Source: Gentiana macrophylla (Eukaryota > Streptophyta > Magnoliopsida > Gentianales > Gentianaceae). Taken from it: a DNA stretch of 64,000 nt. Location of the stretch: positions 62,001-126,000 of the forward strand of contig JAOBSW010000917.1 of assembly GCA_026214975.1 (NCBI GenBank), in the 5' to 3' direction. The notes under the pieces were generated by a model. The model was given only the letters and a program-made list of their open reading frames with translations. It was not told the DNA's origin and made no database searches. This document shows positions 1-10,565 of this stretch, piece by piece. The position numbers were made by a program, and so were the translations under genes. Every line of letters starts with the position of its first letter. Positions within the stretch are counted from its first letter, which is position 1.

Positions 1-1445
1 ATTTAAAGTCAAGGATATGGAATCAGAATTTAGGCAAGTCTGTGATGACCTAAACTGATTACATATACATTGTGTACAAGGTCTAAGTTCCTTAAGTTGG
101 ATGGTGATTGGAACTTAGTTATTTGCAAAAAGGTGTAATCTAACTTCACAAGTAAAATTTAGATAAAAGAAGTCTGCTGCATTGTGTTAAACACATCAAA
201 TTATACTTCAGTAGACTGATAGGTATTTCAGCAGACTGATGAACCTGCTGATATATATACCTCGATTAATTCCAGATTACATTTGAAGATTACATGGATA
301 AGGACAACCAACTACCTCTGCTTTATCAAACAAATCAATGGCTGAGATTAAAAAGACGTTGGGATGATTCGTGATTTTATCCAATGGTTACAAGTCAAAG
401 GATGGACAGATCGTATAATCGCCAAAAGGATTCTCGACATCGTCGATCCTATGAATAGTGTGATGAAAGCAAGTCAAATGGGACAAAACATGGAACGCAT
501 ATATTTGAAATTCAAATACAAGTCACAAGGACTCCTACCTATAAATAGAGGACTTCTAACTCAGAAAAAGATGATGATTTTACAAGATAAAAATACAGAT
601 AATCCTGAGCTGCATTTTATTTAGAAAAGCACCCTGCTGAACTTACTGAGCTTAAGGCTACTGATCCAGAGAAAATATTCAAGTGTATCATGTATTCAAG
701 CTACATCAAGTTTACACACTTGAAGACTGCAAGCTGTAATTATTTCATCCTAATCAAGCTGCTGCAACTGAATCATTTACTTGATTCATTCTTTATTTTA
801 CAAAGAACCTACTGAAGACAGTGAAGCACCTTTGTGTGAAAGACTGTTGTTTGTGGTGGAGCTGGTGAAGAGGCAATCTTACCCTTCAAGGACCAGTGGA
901 AGACTTTGGAGCAGCAATCCTACCTATTTCTAGTTTTCAGTTTGTGAAGCCATAGTTATTGGTGAAGGACAAGCAACCTTAGGAATCTTTGTAATAGATA
1001 CATCAAAGATATCTAGTGAATTACCTCCAACATCACAGGAGAAGAGTGGACTGACAGGATTACACCACCTGGAACCACTATAAAATCTCGCCTACTTACT
1101 TCATCGCACTTACATTCTCGCATTTAGTTTATCATACACATCAACCTCATCGAATCTAGCAACCGACATCACACACATACACTTTGTTGAGTATCTAATA
1201 CTTAGTATCATACTTTACAACAAGTATTAAGGCTTTATTTTTGATATAATTCCATTTGCACAAACTCGGAAACTTAATCACAAGAGATCATCACGTATAT
1301 CGAACTCTACTAAGGTGTCGGCAGACATCGAGATATCGCCAGATTCTTGAAGTTCTTGAGTTTGTTAACTCCAAAAGTTTTAAGTGTTAAGTTTATTCAC
1401 CCCCCCCCCTCTAAACTTAACCAAAGCCTTTTCAAGGGACCAACA
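1..1445 (+). repeat. Copia-1 family 3' LTR (window-truncated)
   Basis: This segment is the reverse complement of the LTR at 37272-38859, and the match is visible along its length. It ends in CCAACA at 1445. What follows is not a primer binding site but sequence belonging to Copia-2, so this is a 3' (or solo) LTR of a plus-strand Copia-1 element whose body lies left of the window. A TATA box (TATAAATA, 540-547) lies in the LTR, with the transcription start expected about 30 bp downstream. A C-rich run at about 1400-1410 is shared as a G/C run by the other copies. The target duplication would be CAGGG (1446-1450); its partner is outside the window. Confidence 0.85.
540..547 (+). promoter_or_regulatory. 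TATA box of Copia-1 LTR
   Basis: TATAAATA inside CCTATAAATAGAGG. The same box is present in minus orientation at 22761-22768 and 27315-27322, but is absent from the 5' LTR at 37272-38859. Confidence 0.6.
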
Positions 1446-1647
1446 CAGGGTCTCGTCAGATATTCATGTGTGTGTTGAGGAGGTTCCTTTTGACTTGATC
1501 ATTTGGAGCATGATGTGAAGATAGTATGAGTCCCCACGGATAGTGATCCATTTACGCTTAGATTTGGTTGCGAGTATTGCATGAGATTCTTGTGTCTCAA
1601 CTTGGTCTTGTGTACACGAGTGATTGGCTTTAGGCCAAGAGGGTGAT
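1446..1647 (+). mobile_element. Copia-2 (copy A) 3' internal end with polypurine tract
   Basis: This stretch is the reverse complement of 51351-51550, the internal 3' end of the complete Copia-2 element on the right. It ends with a purine-rich tract (AAGAGGGTGAT, about 1637-1647) directly before the LTR. It shows that Copia-1 inserted into the interior of a plus-strand Copia-2. There is no coding potential. Confidence 0.8.
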
Positions 1648-2702
1648 TGCTAAAATAGTTTCCTAAACCCAATCGGGTTGGACCAGATCCGACTGGGTCG
1701 GATCATTTCAACTATTTTTTTTTTATGTTTATACATATATTAAATAACTTTCTGTTATTATATATTTGTTCATTTAACGAAGCAATTATGATATTGTATA
1801 TATGATAACGTCCCTAATTTCAAACTTTGAATGAGAATCATAATAGTCATTATGGTTGATGAGATCTCGACTCACTTTAAAAGGTTTAATACTCAAATGT
1901 CTCTAATCGTATGTACTATTAAACAGGACATTAATAGTACAATTAGACTAGCACGTATTGGATGTCTTCTATCTTATGAAGATAGGGATAGATCTCGTCT
2001 ATCAAAGTGTAGAGACGCTTGAACTGTACGTGGACATGTATTAGAGAATGCATACATTGGACTGACCCACTTACATTAAGTGTCGTAGTATGTGGCAGTT
2101 TTGTAATTATCTTGAGACCAGAGTCTTCATGGCATCACGGCATGGATTGTCATACTTTGATACTATTGAGGTTTCCCCTAGCCATGCGGCGATCATGCGG
2201 TAGTGATTGTGTGTGATACTGAAGCATGCATATGATTCATTTCGCTCGTCCGGAAATCGCGTATTCTAATAGTAGGAGTAAATATCCGAAATGGCCTTTT
2301 TATAAGTAATGTCTAACTCTCGTGAATCATTGCAAAATGAGAGTAAATGAGTTACTTTGAGAGAGCATGATATCCAGATTATAAGATACGGTCTTTAATG
2401 TATTGACACTCGAGATACTACCATATGGATATTGTAACAGCGATAGGATTCTATTTACACGTTAATTGTTTCACATGGAAGGTGGTAGTCATCGCTTTTG
2501 ACTCTTCCGATGATTAGGGGTCGCGTTAGGTATGAAGGGTAATAGTGGTAAATTAATATGGTGATATTTATTTATTATGAATAAATTAAATACAGTATAT
2601 TAATTGTGTTGATTAATTATTGAGATACACACATTGTGTGTTAGGCGTGTGTATATATGTATTATATGTATATATTGCAAGTTGATTAATCACAATGTTA
2701 TT

Positions 2703-2705
<3 letters not shown>

Positions 2706-2755
<50 letters not shown>
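2706..2755. repeat. (TA)n microsatellite
   Basis: About 25 TA units inside the Copia-2 LTR. The corresponding place in the other Copia-2 LTRs has only a short TATATAT run. Confidence 0.95.
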
Positions 2756-2757
<2 letters not shown>

Positions 2758-2847
2758 AACATACATGTGCATATATTTGCACATATGTTTGATATATGTA
2801 TGTTGGTAACAAAATAAAGATAGTTAATATTAGATATTGACAATATC

Positions 2848-2851
<4 letters not shown>

Positions 2852-2903
<52 letters not shown>
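2852..2903. repeat. (TA)n microsatellite
   Basis: Second TA array in the same LTR, about 50 bp. It is followed by the LTR sequence TTGCCAATATC. Confidence 0.95.
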
Positions 2904-2905
<2 letters not shown>

Positions 2906-3021
2906 CCAATATCAAATTTTGAATATATCTTTAATTGATTTATCTTTAATTGATATATATATATATTTAATATAAGATATTAAATGAGATAAATCAATTA
3001 AAGATATATTCAAAATTTGAT

Positions 3022-3028
<7 letters not shown>

Positions 3029-3115
<87 letters not shown>
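3029..3115. repeat. (TA)n microsatellite
   Basis: Third and longest TA array in the same LTR, about 86 bp. It is flanked by TATTATAA and TTGGAAATATT. Confidence 0.95.
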
Positions 3116-3119
<4 letters not shown>

Positions 3120-3268
3120 AATATTTAATATAAAATATTGAATATTAATGAGATAGATGTAGAATATCTATTCTTATTATTTTACTTGTAAAAGGTTTTA
3201 TGTCTCCTACTCCACTCAGAAGCTTTTCTCATTGGGATTGGGATACATAATGGGGCGCCACTTACCTC

Positions 3269-3276
3269 TATATAAG
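3269..3276 (+). promoter_or_regulatory. TATA box of Copia-2 LTR
   Basis: TATATAAG follows GGCGCCACTTACCTC. The same context occurs in reverse orientation near 49708-49717 and 57192-57203, so this is the conserved core promoter of the family. Confidence 0.65.
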
Positions 3277-3635
3277 AGGTGGGTGACTAGCTCTTTTGTA
3301 TCATCACAACTAGAAGAGTTTTAATTTACTAGATAAACTGAGAGCTTCTTGAAGAGAGTTTTGAGAGAGAGAAAAGGTTGGTCTAGCAACCGGGTTTTCT
3401 AGTAGTTATCCAAGGAGGATTCCGGCGAGGTGCTCGTGTGGATATTGATAGAGGCCGGACACGTGGACAGCTTGCACACAAGACTACTCTCCTTAGACGA
3501 TCAAAGCTTCAATCTTATAGATCAAAAAAGGTATTCGCCGTCTACTACTCAGTGCGTTGTTTTAAACGAAGTCGATTTTGGTAAAAAGGAAATAAATATT
3601 AAATTCTACTGCGTTCCCGCATATATTTCCTAACA

Positions 3636-3795
3636 TAGGGTTGCCTCAAAGGGCATCCATTCTACTACAAAAGAAAATGGGCCTTAAATGGGCTGAAATA
3701 GAAAAAAAAAGTACTAAAAGACCTAAAATAATAAAAGACTCCATTGAGATTAATGTGGCTCTTATTTTAACTATCTAAAATGCAATTAAAAGTCC

Positions 3796-3857
<62 letters not shown>

Positions 3858-3927
3858 CAACAAGCTAGACACAAATCATGAAATTACGAGCAAAGTAATA
3901 TAGGGCAAGGCCAGCCAGTCTTCATGA
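3636..3927 (-). repeat. Gypsy-3 3' LTR remnant
   Basis: Matches 42438-42700, the distal half of the Gypsy-3 5' LTR. Both contain GGGTTGCCTC, a TTCTACTACAAAA block, TGGGCCTTAAATGGGC and the end CTTCAT(C/G)A. The missing half was displaced by the Copia-2 insertion at 3635. It contains a (TAA)n array at 3796-3855. Confidence 0.7.
3796..3855. repeat. (TAA)n microsatellite
   Basis: About 20 TAA units in the Gypsy-3 LTR remnant. The other copy has only a short TAATAATAATAAT at 42600-42613. Confidence 0.95.
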
Positions 3928-5432
3928 TGTATACCTTGGACCCTTAACAATGGAGTTGTTAAGAACCCTAAGTAATACAATGAATAACCACGTTTAGATC
4001 TCCAAATGAAAAGAAAATAGAATAAGATAAAGGAAAAGACTTGAGCAAAATTAGTTTAACTCATGGATGAGACTAGAAGAACCAATGGCTATGAAGAGCC
4101 AAGACCCATCTGATGATTCTTAAACCAAATACTAGAATGAACACTTAAGATTTGCTCACAAACTTAAAATGCACTTAACAAAAGTTATAAAACTCTAATG
4201 AGAATACAACTCACAATAACAATATTATTAATCAATTCAAGGTGTCAAATACATATGTGTGCCCCTTCTTTTATAGGAAAAGGAAGTTGGCATTTCACTT
4301 TCTAGAAAATAAAAATAAAATAAGAAAATGTAAACTAAAAATGAACCTAGACAACCCCTAAGTCTAAGTGAAATAAATAAAAAAAGATAATTCCAAAAAT
4401 ACAAGAGATTTTCAACTCATTCAATAGTAAATATTCCCCCAATCAGATTGATTGATTATCTTCAAAAATAATATGAATATTTGATGGAATCAATCACCAT
4501 AAGACTTGTAAATTTCGTGCTATATGTCCTTGGTAGGCCTTATTAGACACCGATAATAATAATAAGAATCCAAAAAAGGCAAAGCAGCTAAAAGCCAATC
4601 TTCTCTTCTCCTTAATACTTGATCTATGCTCTTTGGCCCAAATGTGTTAAAATAATCAAAGTAAGAAATCAATCTCTTCATTTGGACATGTAATTCATCA
4701 CATTGGGCTTCTTTAAGATCAAAATAGTCCACGGAATGACGACCGGATAGATTAAAATGTGCAAGTCTGGCAGAATATGCAACTCGAATTTATCCCAAAT
4801 AAAGGACAAGTTGTATTCACCAATAAACCAAACCTTCAAAATTATGTGGAACATTATAAATATCAATATAAATGATAAATTAAGTTCCATAAATTTTCCA
4901 TGTTGAAGGGAATACGAATCTCATGCAAATATCTTGATATAAGTCTCTGACGGTTAACGATAATCAATGTGAATTTGTGGACCATAAGAGATGCATAGAA
5001 AATGATGATGGCTTGATAGTACTCCATCATATCCTCCTTTGAAATATTCTTCCTCGAATCCAAAACATCATGGAAAATCTGACTACATCATCATGATCCT
5101 GCCATACACAACCAACAAAAACAACAAAGCTAGAACAACAAAATTAGTGGATTAGTCCTTCTAACTTTGTGTTTAGTATTCCTCCACAATAAATCGATTC
5201 CACAGAAATAATTTATTTTAATATTCACAATGAAATCAAGTAAATGAACTATATTTTTCTTTGCAAAAAGTTCACCCACACGTTCTTTCAAAAACCTTCC
5301 CCTTTTAAGAAAACTTACTCTCATTTTCTTCTAAAAAGTTCACACATGCTTAATTTACCTTCACAAAAGGATAAATCATAAGAGTTCTACAAAATTTCGA
5401 GTTCACTAAGCACAACATTTTCATATAATATA
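3928..5432 (-). mobile_element. Gypsy-3 interior, 3' segment (degenerate)
   Basis: This AT-rich stretch lies between the Gypsy-3 LTR remnant and the point where Gypsy-1 inserted. By position it is the 3' end of the minus-strand Gypsy-3 interior. Minus-strand reading gives only short ORFs (for example 4520-4732, 4678-4890 and 4863-5063). The last begins DSRKNISKED, which faintly recalls the DSRxNPF-type tail of plant Gypsy polyproteins, but I do not consider that proven. No reverse transcriptase or integrase motif was found. The polypurine tract would be near 3928-3950. Confidence 0.45.
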
Positions 5433-6088
5433 TGACGAGGGTCAGATTAGCCCTTGCCACGTGTCATTCAGAGAATGGCCGCATAATAAATGAAGAGAGA
5501 GAAAGGTAATAAATACAAAGGCCAAGGGCCCCATACCAATTAGAAGAACATGCCTAAACCCCAGGTGGGAGGTCTGCCTGTCCTTCCGAGCAAGACCACC
5601 GCGGGTCGGCTCGGTTCTAACGGAAGTCAGGTAAGGCAAGTCAGGTCGAGACAACCTAGGGGGCTCAACGTAGGTCGAGTAGAGCTTTCCTTATTCGATA
5701 TTTGAACATGTTCCTTTATAATAGGATAAACATAGAAAGAATCCACAGATATAATGGCATTGATCCTGAAATTTAAATATATTCATAATTATCCCTAAAT
5801 CAAAGGGATTGGCTCGACATAATCCTTAGGGATTAAGAAATAAACCCTAATACGTGTAGGACAAGAAAAGGGGGGAAGACGCCCCTATATAATCAATTCC
5901 TAAGGAACTACGAGAGACTTGATTCCAATTACACATATTGGATACGTAGGCAACTTGAGAGAAATAACTCTCAAGCTCAGTCTAAAATATACACAAATGA
6001 CCTTCCCCATTGTTCTTTATACTTGGATTATTTGTCATAGGAGTTAGTTGCACCCGGATTATTCAATAGATGAGATCCAACCTCGTCA
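5433..6088 (+). repeat. Gypsy-1 (Tat-type) 5' LTR
   Basis: 656 bp, TGACGAGGGTC to CCTCGTCA. It is followed one base later by a primer binding site and then gag, so it is a 5' LTR. It contains a TATA box (TATATAAT, 5886-5893) and resembles the Gypsy-2 LTRs in layout (CCCCTATATAA followed by a TAAGGAACTACGA-like block). The distal part recurs at 38865-39226. The left flank ATATA and the right flank GTATA (39227-39231) form a candidate 5-bp target duplication with one mismatch. Confidence 0.85.
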
Positions 6089-6089
6089 A

Positions 6090-6107
6090 TTGGCACTAGA
6101 ATGAGGG
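6090..6107 (+). promoter_or_regulatory. Gypsy-1 primer binding site
   Basis: TTGGCACTAGAATGAGGG lies one base after the LTR. The equivalent site in Gypsy-2 reads TTGGCGCTAGAAAGAGGG. The priming tRNA is not identified here. Confidence 0.7.
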
Positions 6108-6119
6108 CCTCCTATTGGC

Positions 6120-6344
6120 AGATTCATCAAGAGTAAGCAACGGCACCATCAAAGAACACCGGGAAAAAGACCCAGGCCCAAGATTCGTTGATCCAAGAAA
6201 CTAATCAAACGGCAACAGCTGCTGGCCAAACAGGTGGTGCAGAAAAGGATCCCAACACCACCACTAGCCAGCATCAACCTCAGAAGGATGGGGTGCTTGT
6301 TGATCTAGCTCAACAAGCTTTATTGGAGGCTTTAAGGAACCTGG
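6120..6344 (+). pseudogene. Gypsy-1 gag, N-terminal fragment
   Basis: This is an open frame rich in T, Q and S, reading QKDGVLVDLAQQALLEALRN just before the break at 6344. It corresponds to the variable N-terminal part of Tat-type gag polyproteins, which form the virus-like particle. It is interrupted by the Athila-type element and resumes at about 13469, where AACCTGG|TATATGCC would read through as LRNLVYACIQ. The start codon cannot be fixed: the ATG used by the related Gypsy-2 gag (MVKTRQQ) is not preserved here. Confidence 0.6.
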
Positions 6345-7787
6345 TGATAAGTTCCTAAAAATTCGAATAATTCTAGATGTTTTGGACTCAATTCGGTGTC
6401 GTGTGTCGCTATTTTGCGATGTTTTTATCTTTTTTGGGCTAGATTACTGCGGATGTTTGAATTATTGCAGCATTGTTCGAGATTGGAAGAAAAAGTCCCA
6501 AAAACGGAGCTAAAGTGGAAGAGTTCAAAAACCAGCCCCTATCACACCAGGGTGTGACAGTTTTCAGAAATCTGATCCTGGCCAACAAAATGTTCTGATT
6601 GGTCAAAATTTCACCAACGTATTTTTCATCAAATTGGCGTGATTTCTGATGAAAAGGAGGAGCCCACACACTAGAAGAGTCCAAGATTGACAGATATTTG
6701 ATTTTAGAGATTTTTCTGATAAATTAATTATGGAAACTTATTAAATTATGTAATTATCCTATTTTTAATCCCCTAAATCATATAATTCAGATTGCACGTG
6801 AGATTGATGGAAAAAATAGTCGACTATTGCTCTTCCTTCATCATCATCATCTTCCATCCCCTAGAACGAAGGTTTTAGATTCAAGAACAAGGATTTTTCA
6901 TGGATTCAATTATTTTATGAAATATATCGACGGGTTTATTTTCTCTCTCTCTTCTATTTCTCCTGTTTTATTTATTTTTCTCGTCAAGATACGAATTCTA
7001 TGATTGTTTCTTGGAATCTTGATATGTTACGAGAGTAAATATGAGTTTCTTGGATTAGGAAAAGCCCGGCGATGATTATATAGTTTTAATGATACAATAT
7101 TTTCTTTGATAAAGGATTTTTGTCATGTTTATGAATTTGATCTTGTATATTTATTCGTGTAATTTTCCGGAAATAATATCTCGAAGGAGTGAATGACTAT
7201 AGGATTGCATGAGAAACTGCATTCTATTAATTGATGACAGAAAAAGTATTAATTAATCGATAACCTAGAAACCAAGATCGAATCTTTAGGGATTTCTTGA
7301 ATGAAAATTAGGTTAAACCTAAAGTGGCCCTTTAATTATGGTAATTCAATTGATATAATTTTATTCATCATTGTAGGAAACTGAATGTTGGATAAAACTA
7401 GGTACAATGACGATAATAGTTCGAAAGGATGTTTACGTGTAATATTTGATAATTGGCCTTCATAAATAGAAGATTCATATTGATAGAAAGATTGTTGAAA
7501 TTCTGTATAGACAACGCCGTGGTGGATCCGAAATCCTAGAAACGCCTTTAAATCTTGAATTCTACTAAAATCTTAAAGTTCTTGGCTATTAATTAGATTT
7601 TCTTTATTTTCTTTAATTTTAGGAGTTTTAGATAACAACCTCCAAGAATTTGATTTGTCTAGCTAATAAAAATCAAGAATTGTTTGGTGATTGACTACAA
7701 GTCTCTGTGGGATCGACATCCTAAGTACTACTCGATAAGCCGTGCGCTTGCGGTAGCATTTAGTGATTATATTGAAATCGCACATCA
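6345..7787 (+). repeat. Athila-type element 5' LTR
   Basis: 1443 bp, TGATAAGTTCC to CGCACATCA. It is near-identical to 12012-13452. The U5 end holds a GTGGGATCGACATCC motif and the PBS follows after a 6-nt spacer. Confidence 0.9.
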
Positions 7788-7793
7788 AGTTTT

Positions 7794-7813
7794 CTGGCGC
7801 TGTTACCGGGGAC
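7794..7813 (+). promoter_or_regulatory. Athila-type primer binding site
   Basis: CTGGCGCTGTTACCGGGGAC, six bases after the LTR. It is the TGGCGCCGTTGCCGGGG-type site common in Athila-branch elements, here with two changes. Confidence 0.75.
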
Positions 7814-7959
7814 TTCGGTGTCAACATCGAACGTGTTTTTGATTTTGTTTGACTAGACTTTTTTTCTCACCATAGCAAGCTGCACCTTGCTACGGTGAGA
7901 CCTTTTTGCTTTTGATTTTTTTCTTTCATTGTGCAGAAATTTGAAGTGTCAAGCTTTCA

Positions 7960-8519
7960 TGGATTCATTTTACTCTAGATTCAGTGCTCAAGTGACACCA
8001 ACTGATAAGACGATGTATGGATATGGACTTAACCAATTTAAGATGTTCACATTGTGGTGGAAGCCATTATGAAGCTCGGTCGATGGAGGTTATTCATCCC
8101 ACCAATGGAATACCTATGACAACTATGGTGCAAGTTATGAGAATCAATTCCAATATAGCCACAATTTCAGTGCACCAACATACAATGGTGGGAGGAGTAA
8201 TTCTCCATGGGGCCAAGATCAAAACAATTGGCAACAACAAGTGTTACCTCACTCAGAGCCCAAGTCTAACATTGAGATTTTTTTAGAGAAATCTATAGAG
8301 AGCAAAGTGAGAAATTTTCTAGAGAAATGGCAAACCCATTTGTGTCTGCTCAGAAAAAAAGAACCGACTTTGGGAGAATTAGTTGCACATAATCGCCATA
8401 TTATTGAAGATGTTGAAAGGAAAGCAGAGATGATGGCGATTCAAGAGCAAGAGGCCGACCTTGAAATTTGTGGGGTTGAAAACTATGATCCTATGAAATC
8501 CCACAATGTCTTGATCTAG
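7960..8519 (+). pseudogene. Athila-type gag relic (zinc-knuckle region)
   Basis: After frame changes the region reads CSHCGGSHYEAR (8044-8079), matching the CX2CX3HX4C knuckle of Athila gag, although the last Cys codon is disrupted (TCG). This is followed by an N/Q/Y-rich stretch (QFQYSHNFSAPTYNGG, SNSPWGQDQNNWQQQ). A continuous segment at 8241-8516 (KEPTLGELVAHNRHIIEDVE) looks like the coiled gag tail. Gag would bind genomic RNA in the particle. Several frameshifts make it non-functional as read. It has no intact start. Confidence 0.6.
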
Positions 8520-8520
8520 A

Positions 8521-9007
8521 TGTTTTCGGAGATGATTTCTCGAAGATTGCTGAGTGTTTAGGCCTCCGAGTTAACAATAGTGGTGCCACATGGAAATTTG
8601 AACCATCTTCACATGATAATGGTGCAATAATTCCGGATTCAACATTGATGAACGAAGAAGAAGATGAAAAGGGAGGTAACAATATTGCGTCTGATTTAAA
8701 TGCATTTGATAATGATAATCCCCCTTCATTGTATAATGATGTTGAACTTGAGCATGTTGAGCATGTCGAATATATTGATGTGTCACCTCTAGTAGTCCAT
8801 GATTCTCTTAGGTTCATTGTGAGCAATGATAATGAGATGTATAATTTGCTAGGAGGCACTTCTTTCTTTAGAGCTAAAATGATTATTTTCTTATTGAGAA
8901 GACATGATTATAGGCTCCCAATGCGATATCTGAAAATCCTTGTTAATATCATTGATATGTGGAGAAAAATGCAGAGGGATGCCCTTCTTTGGTTTAGTCA
9001 TCCTTGA
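8521..9007 (+). pseudogene. Unrecognised acidic ORF in the Athila-type element
   Basis: One open frame downstream of the gag relic is acidic (MNEEEDEKGGNN, SLYNDVELEHVEHVEYIDVS), followed by a more hydrophobic end (FFRAKMIIFLLRRHDYRL). It could be the degraded start of pol or spacer sequence. I recognise no family, catalytic motif or membrane protein signature. The 645-base position of its first ATG after the LTR block gives no start-site support. A TGA ends it at 9005-9007. Confidence 0.35.
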
Positions 9008-9739
9008 CAATGATGTTTAAAGATAGTCCAACTCAATAAATTCAGAATGTGTTTTTTTTTTAATAATTTTTTTAAACTTGTTTGATGAATAAATGAAGGA
9101 AGAGAGTTGTCTTCACGGTCGTTTGGTCTTGGTTTGTTTTGTTTTTGTGTCTGTTTTGCAGAGAGAAAGATGTGCACAAGTGGTACTTGAAGGTCATCGC
9201 ATGCGGAGTAAACGAGCTTTGGAAAGTGAAGATCGCACCTATGACATGGTTAATGACAATGAGTGCGGCGTGAAAAAAAAACATAATGTATCACAACTTG
9301 GGTGTGATATAGGCTGTTTTTAAATTTAAAAAAAAAAAAAAAAATCCCCAAATTTTTCGGCCCAGCAAACCCGAAAGTCAATAATCATTCTTTTTCTTTT
9401 TTACTTCTCTTTTTTTTTTCCATTTCCCATAATCCTTTCCAATAACCCAATTTTATCCCCCCTCCTCCTCGGTTGCATCGTCCCCCTCCCGCCAATCATT
9501 TAAAAAAATAATAATAAAATAAAAACACGTTCTTCATCACAAAAATTATATTGATTTTTGTCAGGATGGACAAAATTATCAAAAAAATCAGGATAGAAGA
9601 AAGCGTAATTTAATAAGCGACAAAAGAACGATTATGTAAGAACAAATATGAAGAATAATGTGGAATAGAGTAAATATGAAGTAACAATTGTAAACACAAA
9701 GAACATTAACACGTGAAGTAACAATTTTAAAGTAACAAT
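9008..9739. other. Athila-type interior without recognisable coding
   Basis: It contains a poly(A) run (about 9328-9345), CT-rich sequence and A/T-rich sequence. The short ORFs seen here have no recognisable motif. Confidence 0.5.
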
Positions 9740-10113
9740 TGTGATTTTTGTCCTTTATAATCGTGAAAATGTTACTTTTGTCCTTCCGCACTCCATTTAT
9801 TAATTTTTTTGTCTTGGCGCCTTCCTCCAAAATTTTATTTTCTTTTCTTTTACCATCTTTTTCCTCCAACTTTATACCTCTACTCCACCTCCTCCATCTC
9901 ATGGGAAAAACTATGAATTTTCGAGATATTACTCTTAAAATAAAGCCACCATGGAAAGAACAACCACACAATCCCGATGACTTTGCCGGAGCTCCGGTAA
10001 CTCTCATTTCTCCACTCTCCAACTCCACAGGGTTCGAAGAAGATTCTTCAGGACTACGATGTTCGGAGCGTAATGATATGCACACAAGGAGCCCGCCCAT
10101 TGCATCTTGTGAG
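9740..10113 (+). other. ORF with UTR-like leader, possible captured sequence
   Basis: A pyrimidine-rich leader (about 9780-9900, many CTCC/TTCC blocks) precedes ATG at 9901. The frame runs on as MGKTMNFRDITLKIKPPWKE and then a D/G/P/S-rich stretch (DDFAGAPVTLISPLSNSTG). It stays open until the hAT MITE at 10114. Composition differs from the flanking AT-rich element interior, and the leader looks like a plant 5' UTR. This suggests host sequence carried by the element, but I cannot name a gene. The opposite strand is also open (9588-10100), so the coding strand is not certain. Confidence 0.3.
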
Positions 10114-10557
10114 TTGGCCTGTAAACGAGCCGAACCCTACCGAACCCTGGCAGGGTTCGGCTCGGCTCGGTGTGTTCGAACCTTAGGCTCGGCTCGGCTC
10201 GGCTCGAAATGACCGAGCCTTATAATTTTCATTATTCGCCCGGGTTCGGTCGGTATTTGGGGAAAAAAGCTCGGCTCGGTTTGGCTCGAACATGTCGAAC
10301 CGTTCGAACATGTTCGGCTCGAATCGGGTTTTAAAAAAATCGAACATGTTCGGCTCGGTTTTAAAAAACATGTTCGGCTCGAATCAGTATATGAATATAT
10401 GATATCCGAGCCGAACATGTTCGAACATGTTCGGCTCGACCACCGAATATCTAATTTGAAGGTTCGCTCAAGTTCGAACCCACGAACGTGTCCGACCGAG
10501 CTTTTTCGGGCGAATACTCCGTATCGAATCGAATACTTAGGTTCATTTACTGCCCTA
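10114..10557. mobile_element. hAT-type MITE-1
   Basis: 444 bp flanked by a perfect 8-bp target duplication CTTGTGAG (10106-10113 and 10558-10565), which is diagnostic for hAT. The terminal inverted repeats are TTGGCCTGTAAACGAGCC on the left and, read inward from the right, TAGGGCAGTAAATGAACC. The interior is built from GAACATGTTCGGCTCG-type units in both orientations, including a 32-bp perfect palindrome at 10407-10438. No transposase is present, so it depends on an autonomous hAT element. Confidence 0.9.
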
Positions 10558-10565
10558 CTTGTGAG

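Larger units (their letters stand above)
1648..3635 (+). repeat. Copia-2 (copy A) 3' LTR
   Basis: About 1.99 kb, starting TGCTAAAATAG and ending TTTCCTAACA. It matches, in reverse complement, the LTR pair at 49340-51350 and 56828-58831, including the GGTCGGATC-type motif near the start and the exon-like 3' end. It differs from them by three long TA arrays. A TATA box lies at 3269-3276. It interrupts the Gypsy-3 LTR, and the right target duplication is probably TAGGG (3636-3640). The 5' part of this element lies outside the window. A small ORF at 3430-3633 is the LTR tail and not a gene. Confidence 0.85.

Noticed and set aside
2613..2915. Minus-strand ORF of 100 codons across the TA arrays
   Set aside because: It encodes Tyr-Ile repeats only because TA dinucleotides contain no minus-frame stop; it is a microsatellite shadow inside an LTR.
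10137..10418. Minus-strand ORFs rich in E, P, S, R and F (EPSRTC-type repeats)
   Set aside because: They are translations of the GGCTCG/GAACATG units of the non-coding hAT MITE.
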